From: Epiperipatus broadwayi
Taxonomy: Eukaryota > Onychophora > Udeonychophora > Euonychophora > Peripatidae
Length of the DNA: 64,000 nt
Direction of reading: 5' to 3'
Assembly: GCA_028023455.1 (NCBI GenBank)
Contig: JAQFVV010006274.1
Coordinates: forward strand, 2,606,001 to 2,670,000
Shown: positions 26,712 through 38,028 of the stretch, piece by piece
How positions within the stretch are numbered: position 1 is the stretch's first letter
Layout: every line of letters begins with the position of its first letter
Made by a program: the position numbers and the translations under genes
The notes under the pieces: model-generated
Seen by the model: only the letters and a program-made list of their open reading frames with translations
Database searches by the model: none
Told to the model about the DNA's origin: nothing

Positions 26712-28083
26712 CTAACAAGGCAGAACATTACTTATCAAAGGTGGAGAGTTTCTTTGATTGGCACTTTCACCAGAGTTTTGCATGCTCTCATAGGTGGTGA
26801 ACTGCAAAAATAATTTGGTCTGCATGTCAATCTTATGAAAATGGAACAGCTTCAGTAGGCTGTCTAAGGGTGCCTTCGGATATTCTCCTTCATTCCCTTT
26901 GAAAACCTTGACCTTGAAGGATTCAAATCCCAGGGCCTGAATAGCTATCTCTACCTTTCCTATCATCTACCAGTTCGAAAGATTCCTCTATGCTATTGTT
27001 TGTAGCCTTCATCCTGTCATGCTTTCCATCAGTGGTGTTCTGAGGCATCAGCAGGGTGTCATCTTTCTCTGTGATTATTTCTTTGGTAGTTATCTGAGTA
27101 ATTGCATCTTTTAAGGATGTTTCTTATTCTTCAACTTTATCTCTTATGGTTTCCAATTCTTCTTTCAGGGACCACATGTCTTTGCTAGTAACATCAAAAC
27201 TTATGTTCACGAGCTTTAATAACTTATGGCTCATTTCAGTATTCTCTTTGACCCTGGTTTTAAGCACTATAACTCTGTCCAAGACTTCACAACCTCTGGC
27301 CTCAATCTCTATCACTTTTTCATATGCAGCCTCTAGTTTCTTTTCTATCTTGCAGTCTCTATCATCTAGGGTTGCCTTCATTGTCTTATCCCTAGCTTTC
27401 CATCCTTTCTCTATTTCTTGGTCTCAAGTTTTTAATTCCACCCTCAGCTCTAACACATTTTGCTTGTTTCTAGCCTCAATCTCGCAAAGATCTTGTTGTA
27501 CTTTTGATCCCATTCTTTATTCCATTTCTGAGATATACTGTTCATTTTCACCTCTGCTTTAAATACACCTTGCTGTATTTTACTTTCCAGTCATGTCTCC
27601 ATTTTGAGACATCTTTGCTTGCTGCTCACTTCCATATCTAAAATATCTTGCCGAACTTTGGCTTCTAATTCCTCCACATCCAAGATATTTTGCTGCATTT
27701 TATTTTCTAATCTACTTTCCATTTCTAAAAGCTGTTGCTGCTTTCTTTTCTCCAAATCTAAAATATCTTGCCACACTTTGGCCTCTAAGCTTTCTTCTAA
27801 ATTCCAAGATATTTTGCTGCATTTTATTTTCTAATCTACTTTCCATTTCTAAAAGCTGTTGCTCATTTCTTTTCTCCATCTCAACCTTATTTCTCTGATC
27901 TCTAGCTTCTAATTCTACCATCACATCTAACAACTGCTGTTTATTTCTGTCTTCCATTTCTAACATGTTTTGCTTCACTCCTCTTATTTCCTGAAAAATC
28001 ATAGCCAATATCCCATCATTTCCCTTTACTTTCTCCACTGACTCCCCTTGTAGTCCTTCCTGTACCTCCTTCAAATGCATCAT
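26712..28083 (-). pseudogene. Gag-like coiled-coil retroelement remnant, frameshifted
   Basis: Four minus-strand frames, in order 28083-27712, 27776-27591, 27381-27124 and 26966-26712, form one decayed coding region. It starts with about 120 residues of heptad-like coiled coil (QQLLEMESRLENKMQQNI, repeated), continues coiled (VIEIEARGCEVLDRVIVLKT) and ends in a compact segment (KVEIAIQALGFESFKVKVFK). Long N-terminal coiled coils before a Gag core are common in invertebrate Ty3/Gypsy-type elements, which is why I favour Gag. A 124-bp internal duplication and several frameshifts show it is dead. No polymerase lies nearby. A host coiled-coil gene relic is the alternative. Confidence 0.5.
27640..27867 (-). 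repeat. 124-bp tandem duplication inside the coiled-coil region
   Basis: The plus-strand segment starting CCAAGATATTTTGCTGCATT occurs at 27680 and again at 27804, identical for about 60 bp. The intervening block is related to the one before 27680. The 124-bp offset is not a multiple of three, so the duplication itself shifts the reading frame. Confidence 0.85.
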
Positions 28084-28959
28084 TATTTTTTCCTCTATAT
28101 CTATCTATATATATATGAAGAAAACAAAACACTACTCAGTTTTTTTATCTGAGCTCTTAAAATTTGTGAATCTACTATCTTTCCAACAAGAAAACATTCC
28201 ATGGAGTTAATGTCCTGCCATCAGAAGAATTTATCCCCTTACCTAGCCTTAGCCCTAATGACTATGTATTTATTTACACCTTCAAATTAACATAAATTTA
28301 TCAGACATAATAAATAAATAAAAAACTCACTAAACAACTCAGTTTATCACAGAGTTATTTTATAAATTTTATTAATCCATGATTACTAATGGTTTGTGAC
28401 TTTAAATTTTGATTCCAAGTACATGCATATTAATCTTGCCTGGCTATCTGTGTGCTTTGCAATTCAATCCAATTTCCAAATCCAAATAAAATTTAATGGT
28501 GGGTCCTAATTTCCAAATCCAAATAAAATTTAATGGTGGGTCTTTATCAATTTTTCCCTTGGATAACAAATTTATGTGAAAATGTCTCCAAATCAATGAG
28601 TCATTCTCAAGTGCGAGTTATCTGTAGGTAAGATATACATATATAATTAATAATAAAAATGGACCCATAAGTACTATATGCATTATATATATAAAGCAAA
28701 CATTTGTCAAGTCATAGTGTGTCAAATTTACATTTTAAATTGATAACTGATTATAAGTCTCATGTAAAAATAAATAAATATTTTTTTCTTTATAGTACTC
28801 AAACTTTTACATATATGAATGTTGTTGAAATTTTTAAATTTCAACACAAAAAAAACCTCTTTAACATATATATACCAGCACACTCTGTTCAGGGTCATGG
28901 AAAGTAATCATGGCTCTGCTTGGGCGTCCATACCCGGGGGATAAAAAATCCTATGTAAC
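28084..28959. other. Spacer between the Gag-like remnant and the right family D copy
   Basis: No gene. Contains a 37-bp tandem duplication (28471-28544) and, near 28915-28945, a short richer patch GGGCGTCCATACCCGGGGG that has no explanation here. Confidence 0.5.
28471..28544. repeat. Two-copy tandem duplication, 37-bp unit
   Basis: AATTTCCAAATCCAAATAAA... starts at 28471 and again at 28508, essentially identical. Confidence 0.9.
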
Positions 28960-28964
28960 AGTCA

Positions 28965-29085
28965 TATTTGTACATTCACACAACAAAATTCAGAGTTTTA
29001 ATAAATGAGGGTTTGAACTGGGGGAAAAACACCACTATGGCATATAGAAGATAAAACAGGATGATGGACAAAAAATAGTTTCAAT
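28965..29085 (+). repeat. Repeat family D, right copy
   Basis: Matches 25766-25915 in the same orientation (CATATTTGTACATTCACA, AATGAGGGTTTGAACTGGG, AAACAGGATGA), with a deletion of about 20 bp in the middle. It bounds the Gag-like remnant on the upstream side for a minus-strand element. Confidence 0.75.
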
Positions 29086-29089
29086 ATAT

Positions 29090-29645
29090 AGAATTAAACA
29101 TAGCTCAATGTATATGTAAACAATGGGAATAAATTACCCCCCCCCAACTATGACTTAAAACATTTTAAATGTTGAGCAAAGGCTCAAGAGTAGAATAAAT
29201 CCACTTATTCTTCATGGCTCTGATGTTTATAAGCATACCTTTGTCAATATTGTTGGTATTTCAGAATAAAATTAATTTATCAACCTGATGAAATGTAACA
29301 CTTAAGAGAATCTCTCTTTTAACATCTTGATTGTTTGATTGTAATAATTAAATGATTTAATATATAAACTTTAAATTAAATATAGCTCAATGTATATGTA
29401 AACAATGAGAATAAATCATCCTCCTCCAGCATATGACTTAAAAGCACTCTAAATATTGAACAATATAAATCCACCTATTCTTGGTGCCCTGATGTTAAAA
29501 ATGAGATACTGTCTCTAGTCTTGTATAATTAATTTTGAGTTTAATAGCTCTTAAGTGCCATATTCCATCTGGTTAATAAATTGATTTCATTCTGAATTAG
29601 CAACAGTGTTGACAAAGGTGTGCTTATAAACATCAGAGCTATCAA
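29090..29645. repeat. Nested direct and inverted repeats
   Basis: Direct copies start at about 29092 and 29381 (both TATATGTAAACAATG preceded by TAGCTCAATG). Inverted copies are 29212-29310 and 29556-29640 (CTCTGATGTTTATAAGCA with its complement TGCTTATAAACATCAGAG). The arrangement A-B-A'-B(inverted) resembles the foldback at 24.9-25.6 kb. No ORF. Confidence 0.75.
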
Positions 29646-29748
29646 GAATAGCAGGATTCATTCTATTCTTGATCTTTTGACAATATATATATATATATAA
29701 TCTTGATTTGTACATATTTTGTTTATGTATATATATTTACACATATTT

Positions 29749-31709
29749 AGACGGTTTGAAGATAATATGTATTTGATGTATAAAATGGCATATAGATAAA
29801 CCGTTTCACACTTGACCAAATAGATTAATAACTGGTATATTATTCATTTTTTGGTAAAAGCATACTGTTTTATCTTAAAGCCATTTAAAAATATTTTGAT
29901 TGTACCAGTCACAAATCATTTTTTTATTTATTAATTTTTTTTTTTTAAAAAAAAATTATAGCACTTAATTCTTCATTTGATAATTTTTTTTATAGCCTTC
30001 AATGTATTTTTCAACTTTATCAATCACATCAACAAAACTATCTCTCTGAAGTATTAAGTTGTTAAAATAATTTTCATAACTTTTCTAGCAATCTCCAAAA
30101 AGTTTCTAATCATTCAGTTTTCCAACATACACGTGTTGTTTTTATTTACATGGATCTATTGCTGCTTTTATAAATACGATTACATTTGCAGTAACACATA
30201 TACTTCATGGTTGGGTGTAAGGCGGACTCTGAAGCTATACCGTGTATCACAGCCCTTTACTTCTGATACTCAAATTTTTTATAAAATTTCAGGAACCAAA
30301 CCATCTGATTATTTTATTTATTTAATGTTTTATAAGGGCTTCCACCGATATTCTTTTTTTAATACACCAAATGCTATCTTGATCAAGAGGTTACAGTAAC
30401 AAGACAGTATTTGGAAGTAAAAATTATAAACATAATATTTCCATATTCATAGCAATAATTCTGGGATAAACAGGTAAATTGTTTATTATTAATAGGACTT
30501 TAAATTCTTCCCATATATATTTAACTCCTAGAATGAAACAATTGCGAAACTTCTTAATAAATAAAATAGCCTTGAGTCATCTTTATTAAGTTTCCAGAAC
30601 ACAGATACTAGTGTTGCACATATTACCAAAATTAATCTGTTTTTCCATAATATTTCCTTGTTTGGTCTTGCAAAAAAAAAAAGTTAAATAGGTAAAGAGC
30701 TTTATATTATGGAAGAACAAATTAATTTGGATAATATGTGCAATACTAATTACATGATTAAGCCAAGAGATTTAAAAATTTCCATTCTTTAAAGAATGAA
30801 AGTAAAAATCATCTATCTGTATTCTGGCAACTTAATAAAGATGATTGACTCAAGACTATTTTATTTATTAAGAAGTTTCACAATTGTTTCATTCTAGGAG
30901 TTAAAATATATATATATATATCTGGGAAGAATTTAAAATCCTATTAATAATAAACAATTTACCTGTTTATCCCAGAATTATTGCTATGAATCTGGAAATA
31001 TTATGGTTATAATTTTTACTTCCAAATACTGTCTTGTTACTGTAACCTCTTGATCAAGATAGCATTTGGTGTATTAAAAAAAAAATCTCGGTGGAAGCCC
31101 ATATACTCAATAGAATGTTAGAAAGCATTAAATAAATACAATAATCAAATGGTTTGGTATCTAAAATTTTATAGGAAATTTGAGTATCAGGAGTAAAGGG
31201 CTGTGATACACCGTCTAGCTTCAGAATATGCCTTACACCCAACCATGAAATACATGTGTTACTGCAAATGTAATCGTATTTATAAAAGCAGCAATAGATC
31301 AACTTAAATAAAAACAACACGTATATGTTGGACAACTGAATGATTAGAAACTTTTTGGAGATTGCTAGAAAAGTTATGAAAATTATTTTAACAACTTAAT
31401 ACTTCAAAGCGATAGTTTTGTTGATGTGATTGATAAAATTGAAAAATACATTGAAGGTTATACAATTTTTTTTATCAAATGAAGAATTACGGGTTTGTAA
31501 CCAAATAGCCAGAAATATAAAACTGCTATAATTTTTTTTTTTTAAAATTAATAAATAAAATAATGGCTTTAAGATGTATTCTTTTTGTTATAAGTAAAAA
31601 AAAAACAATATGCTCTTAGTAAAAAATGAATAATATACCAGTTTGATCAAATATGCAACGGTTTATCTATATGTCATTTTATACAGCAAATACATATTAT
31701 CTTCAAACC

Positions 31710-31713
<4 letters not shown>
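29749..31713. repeat. Giant inverted repeat, ~0.9-1.0-kb arms, 52-bp spacer
   Basis: Left arm 29749-30653 and right arm 30706-31713 are near-mirror copies. The outermost AGACGGTTTGAAGATAATAT is matched by its complement ending at 31713, and the innermost TTCCATAAT by ATTATGGAA. Each arm has a homologous small ORF (30133-30399 plus; 31054-31335 minus) sharing CCFYKYDYICSNT and SWLGVR, with no recognised domain. The right arm ends in (TA)n next to an RTE fragment. Candidates are a foldback transposon or a palindromic duplication. Confidence 0.9.
30133..30399 (+). other. Small ORF in left palindrome arm (counterpart 31054-31335 minus)
   Basis: An 88-codon frame containing YCCFYKYDYICSNT, SWLGVRRTLKL and QPFTSDTQI. 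The mirror arm keeps a 93-codon frame with YCCFYKYDYICSNT, SWLGVRHILKL and QPFTPDTQI before the two diverge. That both copies stay open could reflect former coding, or only the youth of the duplication. No domain, signal or catalytic motif recognised. The opposite strand reads no better. Confidence 0.2.
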
Positions 31714-31750
<37 letters not shown>

Positions 31751-31759
31751 TCACCAAGA

Positions 31760-32710
31760 TATAGATCCAGGATATTATCATATTTTGAAAAATATTTATA
31801 AAAATGCAACAGCAACAGTTATATTACATAATGATACTAAGAAAGGCAACATTGAGAAGGGTGTAAGACAGAGTGACTCCATATCTCCAAAACTTTTTGT
31901 GGATTAAAATAGAAAGCTAAAGAAGTAAAAGTAAATGGAGATTATTTAAGTCATTTAGATTTCACAGATGATGTAGTTGTTTTTGCAAATAATGCTTTAG
32001 AGCTGCAAAAATGTTGCAAGAGTTATCAGATGAAAGTAGGAAAGTAGGACTAAAGATAAATGTTAAAAAGACTAAAGTAATTAATGTTCAATGATTTTTT
32101 CAAAATATGAAAATATTGATTATGACGAGTTAGAAGAAATTAACAGTGATACAAATACCTTGGTCAGATTATTAATACAGATGGAAACACAATGGATGAA
32201 ATTAATCATAGAATTAAACTTGATTGGAGTGCTTTTGGTAGAAATATCTTGATACTAAAAGGAAATATGCCTATGTGTTTGAAAAAGGTTTTTAATAAAT
32301 GTGTTTTGCAAGTTCTTACTTATGGATCTGAGACTTGAACACTTAATAGAAGAGCAATACAGAGACTTTAGATCATTCAAAGAAGTATGGAGAGATGCAT
32401 GTTAGGAGTAATGAGAAGAGAATGAAAACACAATATATGAGTAAGAGAACAAACAGGCATTATGACCTCATTGAAAAAATTAAGACTGAGGTGGAATTGT
32501 GCTGGGCATATTTCTAGAAGAGATGATAATAAATAGACAATTGAAATCTTAAACTGAATTCCAAGAGATTGTAAAAGACCCAGAAAAAAACCACATGTGA
32601 GATGGATTGATGAAATAGAAAGTGTGCAGAGTGATGTGGAAAAGAGAAGCTAAAGATCAAAGAAAATGGATTGAACTTGAAGAGACCTTTATCCTGCAAT
32701 GTTTTGATAA
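31760..32710 (+). pseudogene. RTE-like non-LTR retrotransposon, RT C-terminal half (decayed)
   Basis: Plus-strand fragments in several frames match the RT and C-terminal region of RTE-type LINEs in the right order. YYHILKNIYKNATA comes first, then GVRQSDSISPKLF (family GVRQGDxISPKLF, with Gly replaced), then YLSHLDFTDDVVVFA (catalytic FADD with Ala changed to Thr). GLKINVKKTKV, a track reading KLDWSAFGRN, TYGSET and WNCAGHISRRDD (family W.GH.ARR.D), and a final tryptophan/arginine region follow. Stops and frameshifts are many. The 5' half is missing; the left border coincides with the end of the giant palindrome. Inactive. Confidence 0.85.
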
Positions 32711-33059
32711 TGGTTGATGATGACTATAATAAACTATGAGCTGAATATTGTGATTCAGTTCTGATTAAATCATATATTTTTATAAAATAATAATTTCAAG
32801 TATTTTTAACTTTAAATAAAATTTATAATGTTGATTTAATTGTTTTTAGAATGATTTTATTTGGGAAAGTTTTTTTAAAATTATTAACTGGGTTAATACC
32901 ATTTTGTATTATGCTAATTATTTCAAGAACAACATTTTTTACTTTACTATATCATCCGTTGTCTATTGATTATTACTCATGCTTTCAATAGATGATTCTA
33001 GGGTAAAAAAAGAATTACTGCTTTTGGAAACATAGAAATAAGCATATGAAAAGTCATGT
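32711..33059. other. A+T-rich spacer between RT remnants
   Basis: Nothing recognised; probably the 3' end or flank of the RTE-like copy. Confidence 0.4.
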
Positions 33060-34180
33060 GATGTTGTTGCTGATATATGCTAATTTTTATTATTTGTCTG
33101 CCAAAAGGCAAGTCCTACATACCAAACCAAAAATAGCCTCTCCAATGCTGTCTATTTTTTGCTACACTCTTCAAATACTGAGTAGCTATTATCTTTCTTA
33201 AGTCATTAATTATTTTCTTCTATTTTTTTTATCCATCTCTTTCTCTTTAAATTATCTTTTAGTACATTTTTTAAAATAATTTCTCTGCCTTAAAAATGTT
33301 AGCAATTTTTTTTATAAATTTTTACAATTTTTTAAAAAATTATTATTTTTTACTTTCTTTTTTCATCATTAAACATTTTTAATCTCATTTTTCCAAATTA
33401 TCTTTAGTCTCTTTCAAATCTCTAAAGCCTCCAATTTCTTTTTCTCATATTTTTTTTAAAATTGTTCATATCTTTGCTCTATGTAAAGTTATACTCCAAA
33501 CAAAGTATTTTTTAAGATCTAATTTTAATAAGCACAAAAATAACCTTCTATTAATATAAAAATACATGTGATTATTATCCCATTTTTTTATCACTATTTT
33601 TATTATCAATTAATTAACTAACTTCCCAAATATTTAAAATCAATAATCTGCTCTCTATCTTTCTCTTCATTTTTTTCATGAACTCTGTTAATCTTATGAC
33701 CATTTTACTTAACTCATTCTCATTATTTGATAATATTAAAAATATATACTATGAACCCAAATGTGCTTCCTTTCCAATTCTATCGCTGAGAAATCAACTA
33801 TCATTTAATAATTCATCCAAATATCTATCAATTAAAATCAAAAATAGATAATATACTTGTAGCATTTTTTCCATTAAAAAAATAAAATTCAATTAAATAA
33901 TTCAATTCAGCTCTGTGAAATATAAAGATTAATAATTAATCCATTTTCCTCTGTCTCTGCATATATAAACTAATTCTCACTATTTCAATTACATCTTCAA
34001 TCTCTTAATATTTTCTAAATTCAAATCGCGTTTCAGATCAAATGTCTAATCTACTACAAATCTACTTTTTCAAGTATGTCAAGAAAACTCTTAACTGCAT
34101 AAAAATTATGTTAATTATAAAATTTTTATATTTCATTGAATTAATCTTTTTTACTTTATTTTAGAAGAATCATAATTATT
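33060..34180 (-). pseudogene. Decayed minus-strand LINE reverse transcriptase fragment
   Basis: Read on the minus strand, scattered frames give a LINE RT order: IDRYLDELLND (position of SPxLFNxxID), then NNENELSKMVIRLTEFMKK (segment after the YADD motif), then IIDFKYLGS (hallmark FKYLG motif), with WRGYFWFGM and LPFGRQI near the 3' end at about 33100. Many stops. The plus strand is strikingly G-poor and C-rich through 33.2-36.9 kb, as expected for old A/G-rich retroelement coding on the other strand. Confidence 0.55.
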
Positions 34181-34404
34181 AAAAAAAGAAATCTACTGAC
34201 CATTCTTGCGATTCATAAATATTAATTAATTTTCCCAAATTCTTTATCTTTCAAAATTTTCAATAATCCAACTGGAAATCTTTTAAATTCAGTGAGTTTT
34301 GCTATCTTTAATTTCAGTTAAAGCATTTATATTTAAATAATATATTTTATCACTATTTACTTTTTTTCAATTAATATAGATGGATCTGATTATTTCGTTT
34401 CAGT

Positions 34405-34540
34405 GATTCTACTGCTCTATGATGTTCAACTCCATGATAAAGTGCGATTCGGAAATTAAAGATTCCTGGACTGAAACTCAACCCGTCACTCCCGGAGGCA
34501 AACATCACGTGATACACTGAGTGACTAACCATTCCATTTT
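34405..34540 (-). repeat. tRNA-like SINE fragment
   Basis: An island of richer composition with several CpGs. On the minus strand TTAGTCACTCAGTGT resembles a pol III A box (about 34514-34528), and GAGTTTCAGTCC resembles a B box (34468-34479). The boxes are about 45 nt apart, as in a tRNA promoter. No clean cloverleaf can be drawn, so it is a SINE head or tRNA relic, not a working tRNA. Confidence 0.45.
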
Positions 34541-36194
34541 TCAGTATATCTACTTTTTTTTTTTTTTTGCAAGCTTACCATATCTATTTTTAATCATTCT
34601 TATTGTCTTAATTTTGCCTTCTGTTTTATTTTAATATATATTTATAGTAAATCAGATATACTTTATTTTTCCATTAACATCAGTTGACTGTTAAGCTTTT
34701 TAAGTATACCGTTACTATCTATAAAATTAATCTTTCTCATCATCTTTTCTCTTTTATTTTAATATTGTTTGCTCTAATATTTTTTTCATAATCTAATGGC
34801 AATATTATTGCATCTTAACATTTTTTTAGATACACCATGTAGTGAAATTTGTCAATTAGTTTGTTATTAATAATGCTTATTATGTTATCCAACAAATTTA
34901 AAAATATTTTTGTAATTATTATCATTCTTAAATTTCTTACATCAATTTCACATTATTATTAAAGTTTTTCTGTCCATTGTTATAACTTCAGATTCAATTC
35001 TTATAACTGCTACCAATACCGTTACTTTTATTCTCCACAGACTTTTTCAACATCCTTTACAGTTTTTATGATTCCAATTGTATGCTCTATCCAATTGATA
35101 TGTCACTTCATAATTTTCTTAATAAATAATCTCTTTTCAATTTACATTTTTTAACATCACTATTTATTTTTTGCAATTTATTTACTCCATTCTTCTCCAA
35201 ATCAACTCAAAAGCTTTTTTTATTTTTTATAAACATCTTCTTTTAATAGTCCTAGTTTTTGGTGCATATAAAACCTGACAAACAAAAACTTATAACCTTT
35301 TTTTAATTTTAATAAATTATCAAACAATACTTTTATTAAAAATCTGTTTAACAACTGCAATTTTTATTGTATTCTTTTAACATCTTATTTTGCTAACAAC
35401 TTATATAAAAATATATAAAGTAATAAAATGGTTTATTGTTTGGATTTTATAAGAAATTGGAGAATCAAAGTAACAGAACTGGAGTCACAATCTATGGTAT
35501 CTTAAAAATACACTCCACCACTTTACAACTTAACTGAGTGCACTGAACATATTTTTAATAGATTATATTATGTTAAAACCAAAGTAAGACTCATAATCAT
35601 TTGTGCTTCTATTGAAATTTGGTTAAGTAACCATTCAATTTTTTTTTTTGCTTTCCATTGTATTTTCAAATGTCTTCACTAGCATCACAATTCAAAAGCA
35701 TGGTTTTTAAAGTATTTTTCTTGAATGTTCAACTTTAATATCGTTTAAAAAAAATCATAGAAAACTTTTGAACTTAGCTTTTTATAAGTAACTCTACATA
35801 TGAAATATTTACCAGATTTTTTATGTTAATTTTTCCCAATAATGTTATGTGAAAAATCTCTTGACTTTTCTCAATAATTTTTGTCAATTAATGATCGAAG
35901 AAGGAAAAACTGGTCTACAACTTTATATCAAGTTTCATTCCAAATCTTTCACAAATTTTATCTATTCAAATTAAACATTTTTAAAAATATATTAAAAAGA
36001 AAGTATAGTTTAATGAAAGAATTGGAGGAAATGATGAGTGGAGAAGAAAGGATGGAAAAGATTGGCATTGTTGTATGATATAAGACATGAAAAGAGTTAT
36101 GTGGAATTGAAGAGCCGAGTAATGAAGAGAATGAAATGAAAAAATAGATAAATTGGTGATGTGACTACTCTCTGGATCTGTGCATGGGACAGAA
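34541..36194. other. G-poor DNA, probably decayed minus-strand retroelement
   Basis: No motif I can name. The plus strand has few G's. A plus-strand patch at about 36000-36200 (frame reading KELEEMMSGEER, then tryptophan-containing pieces) resembles the tail of some LINE ORFs but is too short to assign. Confidence 0.35.
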
Positions 36195-36540
36195 TACTAT
36201 TGATTGATTGATTGTCATGTCAACACTGCTATATCATCAGTAATATCTTCATTTATATCAAAGGCCATTTATTTAAAAAAAGCCATAAATGCATATTGAA
36301 CAAGTAAAAAGGAGACAATATTCTTGATATATACCTTTTTCTGTTGTTAATTATTCTGTAAGTCTATTTAATATATTTTTATTCATATACATTTTTTAAA
36401 ATAATCTCTCTTTTTACATCTATATCTTTTCATAATGCCCAGCAAAATAATTTATTTTACTTCATCAAAAGTCTTTTGAAAATTATTTGACACTATCAGC
36501 TTTTCTTTGTATTTATTTTTTAACATTAATTATTTTCACA
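36195..36540 (-). pseudogene. Decayed minus-strand RT core fragment
   Basis: The minus strand reads FQKTFDEVK (family DFxKAFDxV), then about 60 residues on VSFLLVQYAFMA where SPxLFN is expected, and then ITDDIAVLT (family YADDIxLL, both Asp kept). Order and spacing fit a LINE RT palm domain. Frames are broken. It may be a separate copy from 33.06-34.18 kb, or the two may be pieces of one element separated by insertions. Confidence 0.5.
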
Positions 36541-37500
36541 GTGATTGTATCTATAGTTTATCCAAATTGTTACTTTTTTTTATGAATATCAGGCAATATT
36601 CTCAATAACACCTTAACTGCATAATGGATTTAACTTTTGATTTTAAATTTTTCACATTAGACTATATTATATTTTTTCTCTAGGAGAATCATATTTTTTT
36701 GTTGAACTTAATTCATAAACTAAGAATGTAAAAAATTTTTATTTTTTAAAACTTCCTCAAAATTTTTAAATTATTCAATAGACTCTTATTATTAATTTTG
36801 TATTTTTTTGCCTAATTTTATATCAGCTGTAGTTTTTACAATCTCATTTTTTATTATTATTCAACCCATTTCATTATTTTTGTCTCATTTCTTTTATGTG
36901 CACAGATGAAAACTTATTTTTATTATCATATATATATATATTGTTTTTCTTATCACTTCAAATAACTTGGTGTCTTGCTTCAATTGTTATTATATTTTGG
37001 TATTTTTGCATTTCTCTTCCAATTTGTTTTATTTTATTATAAATAAAATCAAGCTTATCTTTACTTTATATTTCTTTTTTTTATTTTTATTAAGTATATT
37101 TTATTGAGACTCAAAAAAGAGTTATATAAGATACATTTGAAAACATGAGATCTTATATACAAATTGATTCATGAAATCACATATGTAATAAAGATTTACA
37201 ATCTTGTTTGTGATAGAAAAGTAAAACATGGTTTATAGTAATTGAAAGAAAACTAATTATTACTTGACAAAATATATATGTCAAATTAGGTTTACTTAGA
37301 AGTTTAAATGTGATGTTGAATAAAATACATGGAAACACATGATAGTATGAGTGAAAATATATGAAGGAGGAGTTGAAATTCATGTTAGATTGACATATGT
37401 TCATATAAAAATTGGGCTCATTTGGTGAAAGTACTATAGTTTCCATAGGTATGTCTTATTATTCATTTGTTACATAAATTCCATGTGAAAAAAAAAAAAC
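36541..37500. other. Gene-free A+T-rich DNA
   Basis: Nothing further recognised. The left part continues the G-poor strand bias. The frame at 37177-37446 is A/T-driven. Confidence 0.4.
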
Positions 37501-38028
37501 CACTAGTCAGCATGAATTGCATCTTGGAAAATGTAAGAATTATATCTTGGGGAAAATGAAAAATGCTGGTTCAACATGAGTTGCATCTTGGGAAAATGGA
37601 AAAATACTAGTTAGCATGAATTTCATCTTGGAAAAATATTAATTCAGCATTAATTGCATCTTGGGAAAATGGAAAAATACTAGTTAGCATGAATTGCATT
37701 TTAGGAAAATGAAAAACATACTAGTTTAACATAAATTGGATCTTGGAAAAATGATAAAATACTTGTCTGCATGAATTGCATCTTGGGAAAATGAAAAAAT
37801 ACTAGTCAGCATGAATTGCATTTTAGGAAAATGGCAAAATACTAGTTCAGCATATATAGTATCTTGGAAAAATGCTAGTCAGTATGAATTGGATCTTGGG
37901 AAAATGGAGAAATACTAGTTCAGCATGAATTGCATCTTGGAAAAAAGGGAAAATACTAATCATGATGAATTGTATTATGGGAAAATGGAAAAATACTAGT
38001 CAGCATGAATTTCATCTTGTCAGGTTTA
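37501..38028 (+). repeat. Minisatellite, ~40-bp unit, about 13 copies
   Basis: Consensus close to AGCATGAATTGCATCTTGGG followed by AAAATGGAAAAATACTAGTC. Units start near 37508, 37576, 37613, 37646, 37686, 37729, 37769, 37809, 37850, 37882, 37923, 37963 and 38003, with a degenerate partial unit after the first. Most spacings are 40-41 bp, with shorter units of 32-37 bp missing the middle. Two unit types alternate in part: TGCATCTTGGG and TGCATTTTAGG. Confidence 0.95.

Noticed and set aside
27146-27834. Plus-strand ORFs of 138 and 76 codons
   Set aside because: Antisense of the minus-strand coiled-coil frames; serine/phenylalanine/leucine composition is what such antisense gives.
29749-31713. 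A DNA transposon with a transposase in its arms
   Set aside because: The only ORFs are under 100 codons, mirrored, and show no DDE/D or DNA-binding motif.
35881-36078. 65-codon plus-strand ORF (KELEEMMSGEERMEK) as a gene
   Set aside because: The charged tail may be a LINE remnant, but the N-terminal half is A/T-driven and there is no recognisable domain.
37501-38028. CRISPR-like array
   Set aside because: Units are contiguous with no unique spacers, and the DNA is clearly animal; it is a minisatellite.
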